Shown here piece by piece: positions 18,979 to 27,724 of a DNA stretch of 64,000 bases. A program made the translations under genes and the position numbers. A model generated the notes under the pieces. It was given only the letters and a program-made list of their open reading frames with translations. It searched no databases and was not told the DNA's origin. The stretch is taken from assembly GCA_947476145.1 (NCBI GenBank), contig CANJPH010000001.1, forward strand, positions 62,001 to 126,000, read 5' to 3'. How positions within the stretch are numbered: the first letter of the stretch is position 1; the number at the start of each line of letters is the position of its first letter. This stretch comes from Bacteroidota bacterium. GTDB taxonomy: Bacteria; Bacteroidota; Bacteroidia; Chitinophagales; Chitinophagaceae.

Positions 18979-21387
18979 ATGAAAGATTGTCTATTTTATG
19001 CCGTTCCGGCCATGGGTATTGTAGGATTACTATATACTCTTTTAAAATTTAACTGGGTGTCCAAGCAAGATGCCGGTAATGCGCGAATGAAAGAAATCAG
19101 CACTTATATTGCTGAAGGCGCCATGGCTTTCTTGAAAGCAGAGTGGAAAATATTAGGATATTTTGTTGTTATAGTAGCCCTTTTATTAGGCTTTATGGCC
19201 TCAAAAAATGATGATAGCCATTGGACTATTGCTGTAGCTTTTGTAATTGGTGCAGTGTTTAGCGCCACTGCAGGCTATATAGGTATGAAAGTGGCAACTA
19301 AGGCGAATGTAAGAACTGCAGAAGCAGCAAAAACAAGTTTAGCGCGCGCGCTTAAAGTTTCTTTCACAGGTGGATCCGTAATGGGCTTAGGCGTATCTGG
19401 TTTGGCTGTTTTAGGCTTAGGCGGATTATATTTAATATTAAAACAATACTTCTATGTTTCTGGCGATCCAAAAGAAATGCTTAAAACCATCGAAGTTTTA
19501 ACTGGTTTTTCTTTAGGTGCTGAATCTATTGCATTATTTGCGCGTGTTGGAGGTGGTATCTATACGAAAGCAGCCGACGTTGGTGCCGATTTAGTAGGTA
19601 AAGTAGAAGCAGGTATTCCCGAAGATGATCCTCGTAACCCAGCAACCATTGCAGACAACGTTGGTGACAACGTAGGTGACGTTGCAGGTATGGGTGCCGA
19701 TTTATTTGGTTCTTATGTTGCAACGGTATTGGCTACCATGGTTTTAGGTCAAGAAGTTAGAAATGCAACAGGCGGTTCTTTAGTAGATGACTTTGGTGGA
19801 TTATCGCCCATTTTATTACCCATGTTAATTGCTGGGGTAGGTATTTTATTATCAATTATAGGTACTTTCTTTGTAAGAATAAGTGAGAATGCTGGTATGA
19901 ATACCGCTACGGTACAAAAAGCATTGAATATGGGCAACTATGGTTCTATGATTTTAACAGCTATTGCATGTTATTTCTTAGTATCTAATGTTTTACCTGA
20001 AACTATGTTTTTAAGAGGTGTAGAATTTTCAAGAAATGGAGTAATCGGTGCGATAGCAGTTGGATTAGTAGTAGGTACTTTAATGAGTATCATTACTGAA
20101 TATTACACTGCGATGGGTAAGCGTCCGGTTTTAAGTATTATCAAACAATCAAGCACAGGACACGCAACCAACATTATTGGTGGTTTAGCCATTGGTATGG
20201 AATCAACTTTCTTCCCAATTTTAGTGTTGGCTGCTGGTATTTATGGTTCATTTGCTTGTGCAGGTTTATATGGTGTAGCGATTGCTGCAGCGGGTATGAT
20301 GGCAACTACTGCAATGCAATTAGCAATTGATGCTTTTGGTCCTATCGCAGACAACGCAGGTGGTATTGCTGAAATGAGTGAGTTGCCAGCTGAAGTAAGA
20401 GAAAAAACAGATATTTTGGATGCCGTAGGAAATACAACAGCTGCAAGTGGTAAAGGTTTTGCCATTGCTTCTGCTGCATTAACTTCCTTAGCATTGTTTG
20501 CAGCCTTTGTAGGCGTTGCCTTACCAGCAGACAATCAAAGTATTGATATTTATAAAGCACCCGTATTAGCTGCATTATTTGTGGGTGGTATGATCCCATT
20601 CATCTTCTCTTCATTAGCCATTCGTGCGGTGGGTGAAGCTGCTATGGCAATGGTCGAAGAAGTGCGTCGTCAGTTTCGAACTATTCCTGGAATTATGGAA
20701 GGTACTGGTAAGCCAGAATATGATAAATGTGTGGCGATTTCTACTGAGGCATCTTTGAAGAAAATGATGTTACCAGGTGCCATCACCATCATCTCTCCTA
20801 TCTTAATTGGTTTTACAATGGGTGCTGAAGCTTTAGGTGGATTCTTAGCAGGTGCAACGGTAAGTGGCGTATTGATGGGTATTTTCCAAAACAATGCCGG
20901 TGGTGCTTGGGATAATGCTAAAAAATCTTTCGAAAAAGGGGTAGAGATCAACGGTGAAATGTTCTATAAGAAATCAGAACCACATAAGGCATCTGTAACA
21001 GGTGACACAGTGGGAGATCCATTTAAAGATACATCTGGTCCTTCTATGAATATCTTGATTAAATTAATGTCAATTGTTTCATTAGTATTGGCGCCTACTT
21101 TAGCTAAAATGGACATCAATAAAAATTCAGGGGCCAAGAAGCAAATCATTTCAAAATCAATAGAAATGAAAGTTGTAGAAACCAATAACAACGCCACTGC
21201 TACTGCAAATACTTTAACCATTTCAGCAGATCCTAAGGTGTTGATTGATGCTTTAACAAAGGATGGTATTTTGAAAAGTACTGATAAAGTAAGTATAGAA
21301 GTAAACAATGGCAAAATCATCGTAAATGGTCAACCATTAACTGATGATCAAAACACCAAATACAGCACTTTGATTCAAAAGAAATAA
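18979..21387 (+). CDS. hppA: Membrane-bound ion-pumping pyrophosphatase with C-terminal extension
   Basis: An 802-residue integral membrane pyrophosphatase that couples PPi hydrolysis to H+ and/or Na+ export. The catalytic signature DVGADLVGKVE (Dx7KxE) and the downstream NVGDNVGDVAGMGADLFGSY are intact. GNTTAASGKGFA carries Ala rather than Lys at the diagnostic position, which indicates a K+-dependent enzyme; the pumped ion cannot be settled by eye. After the last membrane segments (near residue 720) there is an extra domain of about 80 residues ending DKVSIEVNNGKIIVNGQPLT and then a KY pair, which is not part of the usual family. A terminator follows at 21413. Confidence 0.95.
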   Translation: MKDCLFYAVPAMGIVGLLYTLLKFNWVSKQDAGNARMKEISTYIAEGAMAFLKAEWKILGYFVVIVALLLGFMASKNDDSHWTIAVAFVIGAVFSATAGYIGMKVATKANVRTAEAAKTSLARALKVSFTGGSVMGLGVSGLAVLGLGGLYLILKQYFYVSGDPKEMLKTIEVLTGFSLGAESIALFARVGGGIYTKAADVGADLVGKVEAGIPEDDPRNPATIADNVGDNVGDVAGMGADLFGSYVATVLATMVLGQEVRNATGGSLVDDFGGLSPILLPMLIAGVGILLSIIGTFFVRISENAGMNTATVQKALNMGNYGSMILTAIACYFLVSNVLPETMFLRGVEFSRNGVIGAIAVGLVVGTLMSIITEYYTAMGKRPVLSIIKQSSTGHATNIIGGLAIGMESTFFPILVLAAGIYGSFACAGLYGVAIAAAGMMATTAMQLAIDAFGPIADNAGGIAEMSELPAEVREKTDILDAVGNTTAASGKGFAIASAALTSLALFAAFVGVALPADNQSIDIYKAPVLAALFVGGMIPFIFSSLAIRAVGEAAMAMVEEVRRQFRTIPGIMEGTGKPEYDKCVAISTEASLKKMMLPGAITIISPILIGFTMGAEALGGFLAGATVSGVLMGIFQNNAGGAWDNAKKSFEKGVEINGEMFYKKSEPHKASVTGDTVGDPFKDTSGPSMNILIKLMSIVSLVLAPTLAKMDINKNSGAKKQIISKSIEMKVVETNNNATATANTLTISADPKVLIDALTKDGILKSTDKVSIEVNNGKIIVNGQPLTDDQNTKYSTLIQKK

Positions 21388-21412
21388 TTGAATTTCAATA
21401 AATTTTAACAAG

Positions 21413-21442
21413 ATCCCTCCGAAATTTCGGGGGGATTTTTTT
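21413..21442 (+). terminator. Rho-independent terminator of hppA
   Basis: A ten-base-pair stem (ATCCCTCCGA with TCGGGGGGAT, one G-U pair) around an AATT loop is followed directly by a run of T. A strong canonical terminator 25 bases after the hppA stop. Confidence 0.88.
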
Positions 21443-21492
21443 GTTTTATCAATGGGTTAAAGTAGATTGCTTACGAATTCAATCGTAATACT

Positions 21493-21879
21493 ATGAGTAA
21501 AACTTTTAAGCCTACCGAAAGCGAGTTAGAAATATTAAGCATTTTATGGGAAAAAGAAACTGCAACGGTAAGAGATGTACATAATATCATCATCCAAACC
21601 AAGGAAGTAGGTTATACTACCACCCTTAAATTAATGCAAATCATGCATGAAAAGGGAATGGTAACACGTGATCAGTCTTCCAAAACACATATTTACATCC
21701 CTAATTTTGAACAGTCTAAAGCCCAGGAGCAATATGTAGGTAAAATGATTAAAACCCTTTTTAGTGGCAATACAGCTCAATTGGTATTGCAGGCTTTGGG
21801 TAATCACCAACCCAATACGACCGATTTAAAAGAGATAAAAGATTTAATAGCACAACTAGAGAAAAAAGATTCGAAATAA
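21493..21879 (+). CDS. BlaI/MecI/CopY family transcriptional repressor
   Basis: A 128-residue winged-helix repressor: the N-terminal TESELEILSILWEKETATVRDV and the recognition helix region YTTTLKLMQIMHEKGMVTRD match BlaI/MecI. These dimers repress until cleaved after a signal from a partner M56 membrane protease, which is encoded next, 35 bases downstream of this stop. No beta-lactamase of the classical kind is next to the pair, so the regulon is unknown. It is separated from hppA by a strong terminator and so is an independent unit. Confidence 0.92.
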   Translation: MSKTFKPTESELEILSILWEKETATVRDVHNIIIQTKEVGYTTTLKLMQIMHEKGMVTRDQSSKTHIYIPNFEQSKAQEQYVGKMIKTLFSGNTAQLVLQALGNHQPNTTDLKEIKDLIAQLEKKDSK

Positions 21880-21914
21880 TTCATTCACCAATTTAGTAAA
21901 TGTAAATTTTGGAT

Positions 21915-23390
21915 ATGTCTTACTTATCAAATATCCCCCACTCTATATTCAATAATATTTTATTGTTAGGAATTTTATGGGTTGGCTTTCAATTTACTGA
22001 GCAGGTGTTAAAGCTTAGTTCAAAAAAATTATTTGTACTGGCTGTATCCATTCAAGCGATTGCAACTGGGATATTTTTATTGGATGTATTTTCTGGTCAT
22101 TCTTATTCCATAATGAGTTTTCAAATTAATTCAATCCATTCATTATTACTAAGCCCAACTAATCCATTTATTAGTTATTTAGGCATTATATATGTGATTG
22201 GATTATTCATTTACTTGATTCACTTTATCATACAAGTAAAACAATTACAACAATTAAAGCAATCAGGCAATTATGCAACACAGTCTGACTGGCTTAAACT
22301 ATTAGAGGGCACTCATATAAACATTCCTAGCAACTTAAGCATTGGCTTAAGCAATAAAATTACCTCCCCCATGGTGTTTGGTTTTTTTGAACCTATCATT
22401 TTATTGCCCTTGACTATCTGCAACCATTTAAGTAATGAAGCAATTAAATTAGTATTAATTCATGAACTAGCACATATCATTAGAAATGATTTCATAGTAA
22501 ACTTATTTATAAAGATTTCTAAAATACTATTATGGTTTAATCCATTTAGCTATTTAATTACCAATAGAATAAACTTATTAAGAGAAATTGCCTGTGATCA
22601 ATTTGTAATGAACCATAGTAATAGCCCAGTTGAATATTCAAAAGCGTTATACCAGTTGGCTTATATTACTCAAAACAATATGACCGATTTTGCAATGGGA
22701 GCCATCAATAATAATGAGCACGAACTATTAACGCGCATCAAAAGGATTAACCAACTAAAATACAATGATAACCATCGTTTTCAGTTACCCTTCCTCACCA
22801 TCCTATTGGTATTAGGTACTTTTTTAGGAACTGTTTTTATTTTTAATACTCCTATGACTAATAAGAAGTCAATCATCAATGAAACTGTAAGTAAGAAGCA
22901 AAACAATATAGAGAAAGTAGTTACCCAAAAAGTTCAATTTGCTAGGATTGCAAAAAAACAAATCAAGAGAAAAGAAAATACAGTCATTGATAAAAATACT
23001 GCGCAAGTAAATAATAATACTAATGAAACAAGATTCACAACCCCTCCAAATTTTGACGACTTGTTAAATGAAACCAGAAATTGGATTAAAAAGTATGAAA
23101 ACCCCATTCAGTTTGCCAATTACACGAATGATATTGATTCAGTAGATAATTTAATTGCAGAAAGGTTATTAGTATCCTCTATTATTAAAAGCTACCAACT
23201 TAAACGAGCCATCCTATCTCAAAAGCTTTCAAAAGCACAGGATAAAAATGAAGCTTTTGACTATTTAATGAACAGTAAAGAATGGGCAGATATTATTGAA
23301 TATGAAAAGTGGGCCGAGGAATATTTAGGAAGGCATCAACAAGGCACTAGCTTGCCTACCTCCGCAACAAAACAACAAATCCAATATTGA
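21915..23390 (+). CDS. BlaR1-type M56 family membrane metallopeptidase
   Basis: A 491-residue protein with several N-terminal membrane helices, a cytoplasmic zinc-protease segment with the HExxH motif in LVLIHELAHIIRND, and the REIACDQFVM segment typical of M56 peptidases. A further membrane helix (about residues 292-310, FLTILLVLGTFLGTVFIF) leads to a C-terminal periplasmic part of about 180 residues. That part is charged, helical and unlike a penicillin-binding sensor domain. The signal sensed is unknown. I chose ATG 21915; a TTG two codons earlier is also in frame. The 3' end overlaps the convergent WbqC-like gene by 66 bases. Confidence 0.88.
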   Translation: MSYLSNIPHSIFNNILLLGILWVGFQFTEQVLKLSSKKLFVLAVSIQAIATGIFLLDVFSGHSYSIMSFQINSIHSLLLSPTNPFISYLGIIYVIGLFIYLIHFIIQVKQLQQLKQSGNYATQSDWLKLLEGTHINIPSNLSIGLSNKITSPMVFGFFEPIILLPLTICNHLSNEAIKLVLIHELAHIIRNDFIVNLFIKISKILLWFNPFSYLITNRINLLREIACDQFVMNHSNSPVEYSKALYQLAYITQNNMTDFAMGAINNNEHELLTRIKRINQLKYNDNHRFQLPFLTILLVLGTFLGTVFIFNTPMTNKKSIINETVSKKQNNIEKVVTQKVQFARIAKKQIKRKENTVIDKNTAQVNNNTNETRFTTPPNFDDLLNETRNWIKKYENPIQFANYTNDIDSVDNLIAERLLVSSIIKSYQLKRAILSQKLSKAQDKNEAFDYLMNSKEWADIIEYEKWAEEYLGRHQQGTSLPTSATKQQIQY

Positions 23391-23921
23391 TAAATTCGGG
23401 AGAAACCCAGTCTTGTCCTCAAATACCTGTTGATATAAAATAGGATTGGGAACCTGATCATAGTTTTTGGGCATCCAAGAATCAAAATTTCTTGATACGA
23501 TAGGAGTAGTTATTTCAGCAATAACCCAATTGGCTTTCAATTGCTTTTTAACCCATTCATTGATTTGTATCAAATAATCTGCTAGATAAACAGCATGGGC
23601 ATTTAATGCTAGCTCAAGCTCCGCTTCGTAATATTCAAAATAAGGAGATCTTTTATAATTTGACACCAATGCCTTAAAATGTTGTTTTTGCCAGGCAATT
23701 TGATAATCAATTTTAATATCCTTGAAAGGTAATTTTTGATCTCTTCCTCCAATGATTGGAATGGATAAAGTTAACGCGCCTTGTGCCGTTGCAATCATGG
23801 TTCTATTCTTAAAACTCATTTTTGAATAGGGATGTAAATTATCAAAATGAATATTTTTTTCAATCATTAATGACTGAATAAATTGAATAGTGCCAAAATA
23901 TTGTAAATCGGTTATATACAT
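23325..23921 (-). CDS. WbqC-like family protein
   Basis: A 198-residue protein of the WbqC-like family: QYFGTIQFIQSLMIEKNIHF, HPYSKMSFKNRTMIATAQG, LSIPIIGG and the QHFKALVSNYKRSPYFEYYE segment are typical. The family occurs in polysaccharide and O-antigen loci and is often described as a putative thiol- or acyl-transfer-related enzyme, but its role is not proven. I chose the ATG at 23921 (MYITDLQYFG); an in-frame ATG at 23963 adds 14 residues not expected in the family. The last 22 codons overlap the M56 gene on the other strand. Confidence 0.8.
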   Translation of the reverse strand: MYITDLQYFGTIQFIQSLMIEKNIHFDNLHPYSKMSFKNRTMIATAQGALTLSIPIIGGRDQKLPFKDIKIDYQIAWQKQHFKALVSNYKRSPYFEYYEAELELALNAHAVYLADYLIQINEWVKKQLKANWVIAEITTPIVSRNFDSWMPKNYDQVPNPILYQQVFEDKTGFLPNLSILDLLFCCGGRQASALLMPS

Positions 23922-23993
23922 GCTTAACAAAAACTTATGTAAATATATTTTTACATTCTCCAAATACCTACTAATTTTAGAGAAATTTAAACA

Positions 23994-24491
23994 ATGCGTT
24001 CATTAAGTATACTGTGTTTGGCATTTATATTGGTTTTATCGGGTTGTACCGAACCAAAGTCTTTTGAAATTAAGAGCGTAAAGTCCTTTAAAGTGGAGAA
24101 ATTAGGCATAAAAGACAATGTATTTAATGCGCAATTGGAGTGTTATAATCCAAACAATTTTGGAGTCACTGTTAAAAAAATTGATTGTGATATATTTATC
24201 AACGATCAAAAATTAACGCACTATTTATTAGAAACCAATATTGACGTACCCGCAGCATCAAATTTTATGTTGCCTGCAAAATTGGAAATCGCATTATCTT
24301 CCATCTTAACACACAGTGTTGACCTTATGTTTAATAAACCTTTTAAGATTGTAGTCATTGGAAACGCAACCGTATCCAAAGGAATGTTTACAAAAAATGT
24401 TGCCATTAATTATACAACTACTAAAACTTTTAATTTAAAAGAAGCCGCAGTTAGGGATATTGTAAAAATTATACAAAATCAAATAAATTAG
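23994..24491 (+). CDS. LEA type 2 family lipoprotein
   Basis: A 165-residue lipoprotein: the signal peptide ends in the lipobox LSGC with Cys18 as the lipidation site. The mature part is a small beta-sandwich of the LEA14/WHy type (ECYNPNNFGVTVKKIDCDIF, then a domain of regular strands). Such proteins are common in Bacteroidota; the function is unknown. It ends in a short terminator at 24493 and converges with pyrE. Confidence 0.8.
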   Translation: MRSLSILCLAFILVLSGCTEPKSFEIKSVKSFKVEKLGIKDNVFNAQLECYNPNNFGVTVKKIDCDIFINDQKLTHYLLETNIDVPAASNFMLPAKLEIALSSILTHSVDLMFNKPFKIVVIGNATVSKGMFTKNVAINYTTTKTFNLKEAAVRDIVKIIQNQIN

Positions 24492-24492
24492 T

Positions 24493-24518
24493 AAAGACAA
24501 TTTGAAGTGTCTTTTTTT
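24493..24518 (+). terminator. Rho-independent terminator after the LEA lipoprotein gene
   Basis: A seven-base-pair stem (AAAGACA with TGTCTTT) around an eight-base loop is followed by seven T. It starts right after the stop codon and runs into the end of pyrE on the other strand. Confidence 0.7.
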
Positions 24519-25146
24519 ATTGATTCCAGGTGGAAGGACTTTCTCTCCATAGCATCAAAGTTTCCTGTGTATTTGCATCCACATCACCCTTTTCCATAGC
24601 CAACTCAATTAAGCTTGCATAATTGGTTAAGGAATAAAATGGAACTCCTGCCGCTTTAAACGCTTCGTCGGCAATGTTGAAACCATAATTAAATATGGAA
24701 ACCATCCCTACTACTTCTAACCCAGCATTTCGCAAAACATCCACAACTTGTAAACTACTCTTGCCGGTAGAAATTAAATCTTCAATTACTAATATTTTAT
24801 TGGTACTTGTATAAGCACCTTCTATCTGATTGGTTAACCCATGCTCCTTTGGTTTTGGACGCACATAAATGTAGGGTAGCTTTAATTGATCTGCCGCCAT
24901 CGCACCCCAAGGAATACCAGCAGTCGCAACACCTGCTAACATATCAGCGCTTTCAAATTTTTCAAAAATCACATTGCACATTTCACTTTTAATAAAGTCA
25001 CGTACATAGGGAAATGACAATACCTTTCGGTTATCACAATAAATAGGACTTTTCCATCCACTTGCCCAAGTAAAGGGTTCCTTTGGACTTAGTTTAACTG
25101 CCCCTACTTGAAGTAATTTTTCTGCTACTGCTTTTTCGTTTGTCAT
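24517..25146 (-). CDS. pyrE: Orotate phosphoribosyltransferase
   Basis: A 209-residue OPRTase that joins orotate to PRPP to make OMP in pyrimidine synthesis. The PRPP-binding loop ILVIEDLISTGKSS and the N-terminal KLSPKEPFTWASGWKSPIYC region (substrate binding) are intact. The catalytic flexible loop includes RPKPKEHGLTNQIEG. It is a single gene, divergent from the NUDIX gene by 81 bases and about 2 kb from the pyrR-pyrB pair. Confidence 0.95.
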   Translation of the reverse strand: MTNEKAVAEKLLQVGAVKLSPKEPFTWASGWKSPIYCDNRKVLSFPYVRDFIKSEMCNVIFEKFESADMLAGVATAGIPWGAMAADQLKLPYIYVRPKPKEHGLTNQIEGAYTSTNKILVIEDLISTGKSSLQVVDVLRNAGLEVVGMVSIFNYGFNIADEAFKAAGVPFYSLTNYASLIELAMEKGDVDANTQETLMLWRESPSTWNQ

Positions 25147-25227
25147 AATAACCTATATAATTGACACGAAATTAATGGCATAATGCTAATTTTACATGAA
25201 TAGTTACTAAATACTATACACATTTTT

Positions 25228-25656
25228 ATGCCAACTCAAATAATTGCAGCAGGTGGATTGGTAACCAACCCCAAGGGCGAAATTTTATGGATTTTCAGGC
25301 GTGGTTTTTGGGATTTGCCTAAAGGGAAATTAGACCAAGGAGAAACCATACAATCCTGTGCGGTGAGAGAAGTAGCCGAAGAAACTGGAATACGTAATAT
25401 ACAATTACACGAAATGTTATGTTTTACCAATCATCTCTATTTTGATAAATACTTAAATGAAGAAGTGGTCAAAAGAACTTATTGGTTTCATATGACTATC
25501 CCGAATATGCAAGACGGTATTCCACAAACAACAGAAGATATTGAAAAAATTGAATGGCTTACACTTGACAAAGCAAGACAATGCTTAGATCAAACCTACC
25601 CTACCATTTTAGAAGTGGTAGAACAATTTAGAATAAAACTAAATAATTTGGATTAA
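25228..25656 (+). CDS. NUDIX hydrolase
   Basis: A 142-residue NUDIX protein with a complete NUDIX box, GKLDQGETIQSCAVREVAEE followed by TGI (GX5EX7REUXEEXGU). NUDIX enzymes hydrolyse nucleoside diphosphates linked to other moieties, such as oxidised nucleotides, ADP-sugars or diadenosine polyphosphates; the substrate here is unknown. It lies between pyrE and coaD, divergent from the former and convergent (26 bases) with the latter. Confidence 0.9.
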   Translation: MPTQIIAAGGLVTNPKGEILWIFRRGFWDLPKGKLDQGETIQSCAVREVAEETGIRNIQLHEMLCFTNHLYFDKYLNEEVVKRTYWFHMTIPNMQDGIPQTTEDIEKIEWLTLDKARQCLDQTYPTILEVVEQFRIKLNNLD

Positions 25657-25682
25657 GAAAATATAGCAAACAATAAAAATGG

Positions 25683-26156
25683 CTATAAATGATTAATGGT
25701 ATTAATCACTTCCTGGGGTAAGAAAGGTGAAGCGTCTCCGCCGTTTCTAATAATATCCCTAACAATCGTGGACGCTACGGAAGTATATTTAGGCTCCCCT
25801 GTTAAAAATATAGTTTCTATATTCCTATCCATGGTTCTATTGGCATCTGCAATTGTTTTCTCATATTCAAAATCACTTACATATCGTATCCCTCTTAAAA
25901 TAAAATGGGCCCCGATTTCCTGACAATATTTAACGGTTAAGCCATCATAAATAGCTGCTTCCACTTTAGGAACATCCTTGTAAATTTCCTCAAACCATTT
26001 ACGTCTTTGATCGGCGGTAAACATGGGGTTTTTAGCTGCATTCATACCAATTCCCACTATTACTTTATCAAATAAGGGTAAGGATCTATTGATAATATCA
26101 ATATGCCCTAATGTTACTGGATCAAAAGTGCCTGGAAATAAACAGATTCTTTGCAT
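25683..26156 (-). CDS. coaD: Pantetheine-phosphate adenylyltransferase
   Basis: A 157-residue CoaD, the penultimate enzyme of coenzyme A synthesis (phosphopantetheine plus ATP to dephospho-CoA). The nucleotidyltransferase motif FPGTFDPVTLGHIDII (TxGH), the FILRGIRYVSDFEYE segment and the SSTIVRD-like VASTIVRDIIRNGGD motif are all present. It lies 37 bases after pyrB on the same strand and is probably the last gene of a pyrR-pyrB-coaD unit. Confidence 0.95.
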   Translation of the reverse strand: MQRICLFPGTFDPVTLGHIDIINRSLPLFDKVIVGIGMNAAKNPMFTADQRRKWFEEIYKDVPKVEAAIYDGLTVKYCQEIGAHFILRGIRYVSDFEYEKTIADANRTMDRNIETIFLTGEPKYTSVASTIVRDIIRNGGDASPFLPQEVINTINHL

Positions 26157-26193
26157 GGCTTAAAAATAAGCAAATTGTTAAAACAAACAAGTA

Positions 26194-27126
26194 TTAGGCT
26201 GGATTTGACCTGCCCGTTAAAAGGTATAAACAGGCCATTCTAACCGCGACCCCATTTTCTACCTGGTCTAAAATAATAGAATGTTTGCTATCTGCAACAT
26301 CACTATCCATCTCAACCCCTCTATTAATTGGGCCAGGGTGCATAATGACTATTTCTTTATTAAGCTTATTAAGCCTTTCCATGGTAATACCATAAGCTAG
26401 GTTATATTCCCTTAAACTAGAGAATAAAGGCTGATTTTGGCGCTCTAACTGTATTCTTAGTACATTGGCTACATCGCACCAAGCCAAGGCTTTGTCGATA
26501 TTGTATTCAACCCTTATATCCATTGCTGCTTGAAGGTAGGTTGGTATTAAAGTGGGCGGTCCAGCAACCATAATTTCAGCACCCATTTTCTTTAAAAGAT
26601 AAATATTACTCAGTGCAACTCGGCTATGCATGATATCTCCTATAATGGCCACTTTGAGTCCTTTTAAGGAACCAAACTTCTCTACCATCGAAAAGGCGTC
26701 TAATAAAGCCTGAGTGGGATGTTCGTTAATGCCGTCGCCTGCATTTATAATGGCTGCATCTATATGTTTTGCTAAAAAATGTGGAGCACCAGATGCACTG
26801 TGTCGCATCACCACCATATCCACTTTCATACTTAGGATATTATTAACGGTGTCTAAAAGGGATTCTCCTTTAGCTGCTGAGGAACTTGAAACGGTAAAGT
26901 TGACTACATCAGCAGAAAGTCTTTTCTCTGCTAATTCAAAAGAGATCCTCGTTCTTGTGGAATTTTCGTAAAATAAATTGACAATATTAATGTCTCTTAA
27001 AGTAGGTACCTTTTTTACGGGTCTTTGTAGAACTTCTTTGAACTGACCTGCTGTAGATAAAATGAGTTGAATATCCTCAGTATTGAGGTCTTTGATACCA
27101 AGAAGATGTTTGGTAGATAGTGCCAT
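26194..27126 (-). CDS. pyrB: Aspartate carbamoyltransferase catalytic subunit
   Basis: A 310-residue ATCase that forms carbamoyl-aspartate. The carbamoyl-phosphate site YENSTRTRISFELAEKRL, the HPTQALLDAFS motif and the MHPGPINRGVEMDS motif are intact. No pyrI regulatory gene is adjacent. It follows pyrR after 22 bases on the same strand. A -7 element TAATTTTG occurs in that short gap, so it may also have its own promoter. The catalytically dead dihydroorotase homologue at 38894 is a candidate structural partner. Confidence 0.95.
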   Translation of the reverse strand: MALSTKHLLGIKDLNTEDIQLILSTAGQFKEVLQRPVKKVPTLRDINIVNLFYENSTRTRISFELAEKRLSADVVNFTVSSSSAAKGESLLDTVNNILSMKVDMVVMRHSASGAPHFLAKHIDAAIINAGDGINEHPTQALLDAFSMVEKFGSLKGLKVAIIGDIMHSRVALSNIYLLKKMGAEIMVAGPPTLIPTYLQAAMDIRVEYNIDKALAWCDVANVLRIQLERQNQPLFSSLREYNLAYGITMERLNKLNKEIVIMHPGPINRGVEMDSDVADSKHSIILDQVENGVAVRMACLYLLTGRSNPA

Positions 27127-27133
27127 TAAAAAA

Positions 27134-27141
27134 CAAAATTA
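27134..27141 (-). promoter_or_regulatory. -7-like element (TAATTTTG) between pyrR and pyrB
   Basis: Exact TAnnTTTG on the minus strand, seven bases before the pyrB ATG, inside the 22-base pyrR-pyrB gap. It could give a short pyrB transcript, or be chance in AT-rich sequence. Confidence 0.35.
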
Positions 27142-27148
27142 ATATAAA

Positions 27149-27673
27149 TTATGCATCTAGCAAAATAACATCATCCACCCCGTCATTCTCCTTCCATCTT
27201 ACTTTTACCTTATGTGAGGTTAAAGTATCCATTTCTTTTCCTGAAAAGTCGGGCTGAATAGGTAATTCACGGCTTGGTTTACGATCCACTAAAACACATA
27301 ATGCCACTTTTGATGGCCTTCCAAAAGATAATAATGCGTCTAATGCAGCTCTAATGGTACGGCCTGTAAATAGCACATCATCTATCAAAATCACCGTTTT
27401 CCCCTCAATACTAAAAGGAAGGTCGGTTTCGGTAGGTAAATGTAATTCCCTGCGTATATCATCCCTATAAAAAGTAATATCTAATTTTCCATAAATTACC
27501 TGATCGGCTGGAAGTTCCTGATGAAGGGCAGCAACAATGCGATCACTTAAATATACTCCCCTAGGTTGAAGACCTACTATAACCGCATTGGTTAATCCTG
27601 GGTAAGTTTCTAATATTTGATGTGCAAGCCTTTTTATGATACTTGGCAACTGTTGCTCGCTAATAAGTGTCAT
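27149..27673 (-). CDS. pyrR: PyrR-type phosphoribosyltransferase/regulator
   Basis: A 174-residue protein with the PRPP-binding motif VILIDDVLFTGRTIRAALDA and the PyrR-like N-terminus (GLQPRGVYLSDRI and DITFYRDD). PyrR salvages uracil to UMP and in many bacteria also binds pyr mRNA leaders to cause attenuation. No leader is visible here: recF starts only 51 bases away on the other strand, and pyrB follows after 22 bases, so RNA-binding control of this operon is not supported. It is upstream of pyrB and coaD on the minus strand. Confidence 0.92.
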   Translation of the reverse strand: MTLISEQQLPSIIKRLAHQILETYPGLTNAVIVGLQPRGVYLSDRIVAALHQELPADQVIYGKLDITFYRDDIRRELHLPTETDLPFSIEGKTVILIDDVLFTGRTIRAALDALLSFGRPSKVALCVLVDRKPSRELPIQPDFSGKEMDTLTSHKVKVRWKENDGVDDVILLDA

Positions 27674-27712
27674 TCTATTGAAATTTGCATAAAATTACAG
27701 CTTTTTCTGATG

Positions 27713-27719
27713 TATTTTG
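27713..27719 (+). promoter_or_regulatory. -7-like element (TATTTTG) of recF
   Basis: TATTTTG differs from TAnnTTTG by one missing spacer base and ends five bases before the ATG at 27725. If used, it favours the 27725 start over an upstream ATG at 27710. Confidence 0.35.
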
Positions 27720-27724
27720 CACCT

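Noticed and set aside
20964..21320. A 118-codon open frame antisense to the 3' part of hppA
   Set aside because: It is antisense to conserved coding sequence, has no start signal and resembles no family.
27674..27724. A PyrR-dependent attenuator ahead of the pyr genes
   Set aside because: Only 51 bases separate pyrR from recF and 22 separate pyrR from pyrB; no anti-terminator/terminator pair is visible.
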